NCBI RefSeq assembly: GCF_000283155.1
Contig: NW_004454163.1
Coordinates: 18,088,514-18,152,513, forward strand
Length of the DNA stretch: 64,000 nucleotides
Origin: Ceratotherium simum simum
Taxonomy: Eukaryota; Chordata; Mammalia; Perissodactyla; Rhinocerotidae
Direction of reading: 5' to 3'
Each line of letters begins with the position of its first letter. Within the stretch, counting starts at the first letter, position 1. The notes beneath the pieces were generated by a model. That model was not told the origin of the DNA and ran no database searches. It saw nothing but the letters and a program-made list of their open reading frames with translations. This document shows positions 63,976 through 64,000 of this stretch, piece after piece. The translations under genes were made by a program, and so were the position numbers.

Positions 63976-64000
63976 ATGAGGAACATTGGCCCTGAGCTAA
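63973..64000 (-). mobile_element. ERE-type SINE, cut by window edge
   Basis: 'gatgaggaacattggccctgagctaa' is the reverse-orientation ERE tail; the body continues beyond the window. Confidence 0.9.

Noticed and set aside
1..64000. CRISPR arrays, bacterial operons, phage modules or defence systems
   Set aside because: SINEs, LINEs, MIRs, MITEs and CpG depletion show this is mammalian nuclear DNA; no regularly spaced repeats or operon-like gene packing exist.

Overview
This window looks like ordinary mammalian nuclear DNA and I find no protein-coding gene I can support. The strongest lineage marker is a tRNA-derived SINE family present nine times. Each copy starts GGGGCCGGCC, has a pol III B-box-like GGTTCGGATCC, and ends in the repeated tail phrase 'gaggaagattggc...gctaa' in one orientation or the other. 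These are the ERE-type SINEs of odd-toed ungulates (Perissodactyla). Several copies (24282-24494, 34888-35180, 40745-41049, 41782-41992) carry a 'gtggcttagcggttaag...caactatctactggggctttgggg' body that I associate more with rhinoceros or tapir than with horse. The order-level call is fairly firm; the choice within the order is tentative.

Layout. 1-9.6 kb: mostly unassigned sequence with decayed L2, MIR and L1 pieces, a CTCF-like site near 2.97 kb and one TIR DNA element broken by an ERE. 9.6-15.4 kb: a dense graveyard of MIR, L2, an unnamed ancient family and four nonautonomous DNA transposons, with a striking 27-base palindrome at 10692-10718. 15.4-25 kb: AT-rich unique blocks, two LTR-like repeats, a candidate conserved element (22.5-23.4 kb) and a third copy of the TIR element carrying an ERE. 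25-31.8 kb: an L1 inside a MIR, two good TATA-box contexts (27323, 29334), two DNA transposons and a 280-base purine tract. 32-42.3 kb: a homeodomain-motif-rich block (32.46-32.72 kb), four EREs, a compound tetranucleotide microsatellite and nested L1s. 42-54.5 kb: ancient repeats, MER20, AT-rich blocks and an L1M 3' end. 54.5-58.3 kb: candidate regulatory blocks, including paired GATA and homeodomain palindromes near 55.85-55.92 kb, and more MIR/L2. 58.37-59.70 kb: a strong CpG island, the best promoter candidate, with good splice-donor strings on both strands. 59.7-64 kb: an AT-rich possibly regulatory flank, G-quadruplex and Z-DNA sequences, MIR, L2 and the start of a ninth ERE at the right edge.

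Read as a whole, this is an intergenic or intronic stretch next to, or containing, one CpG-island promoter. The long open frames on both strands are explained by GC-rich composition, purine tracts or microsatellites. No undescribed multi-gene system was found. The items most worth following are the CpG island with its divergent donor strings, the paired TATA contexts beside the purine tract, the palindromes, and the AT-rich blocks that look like conserved enhancers. Repeat family names come from remembered consensus features, without a library search.
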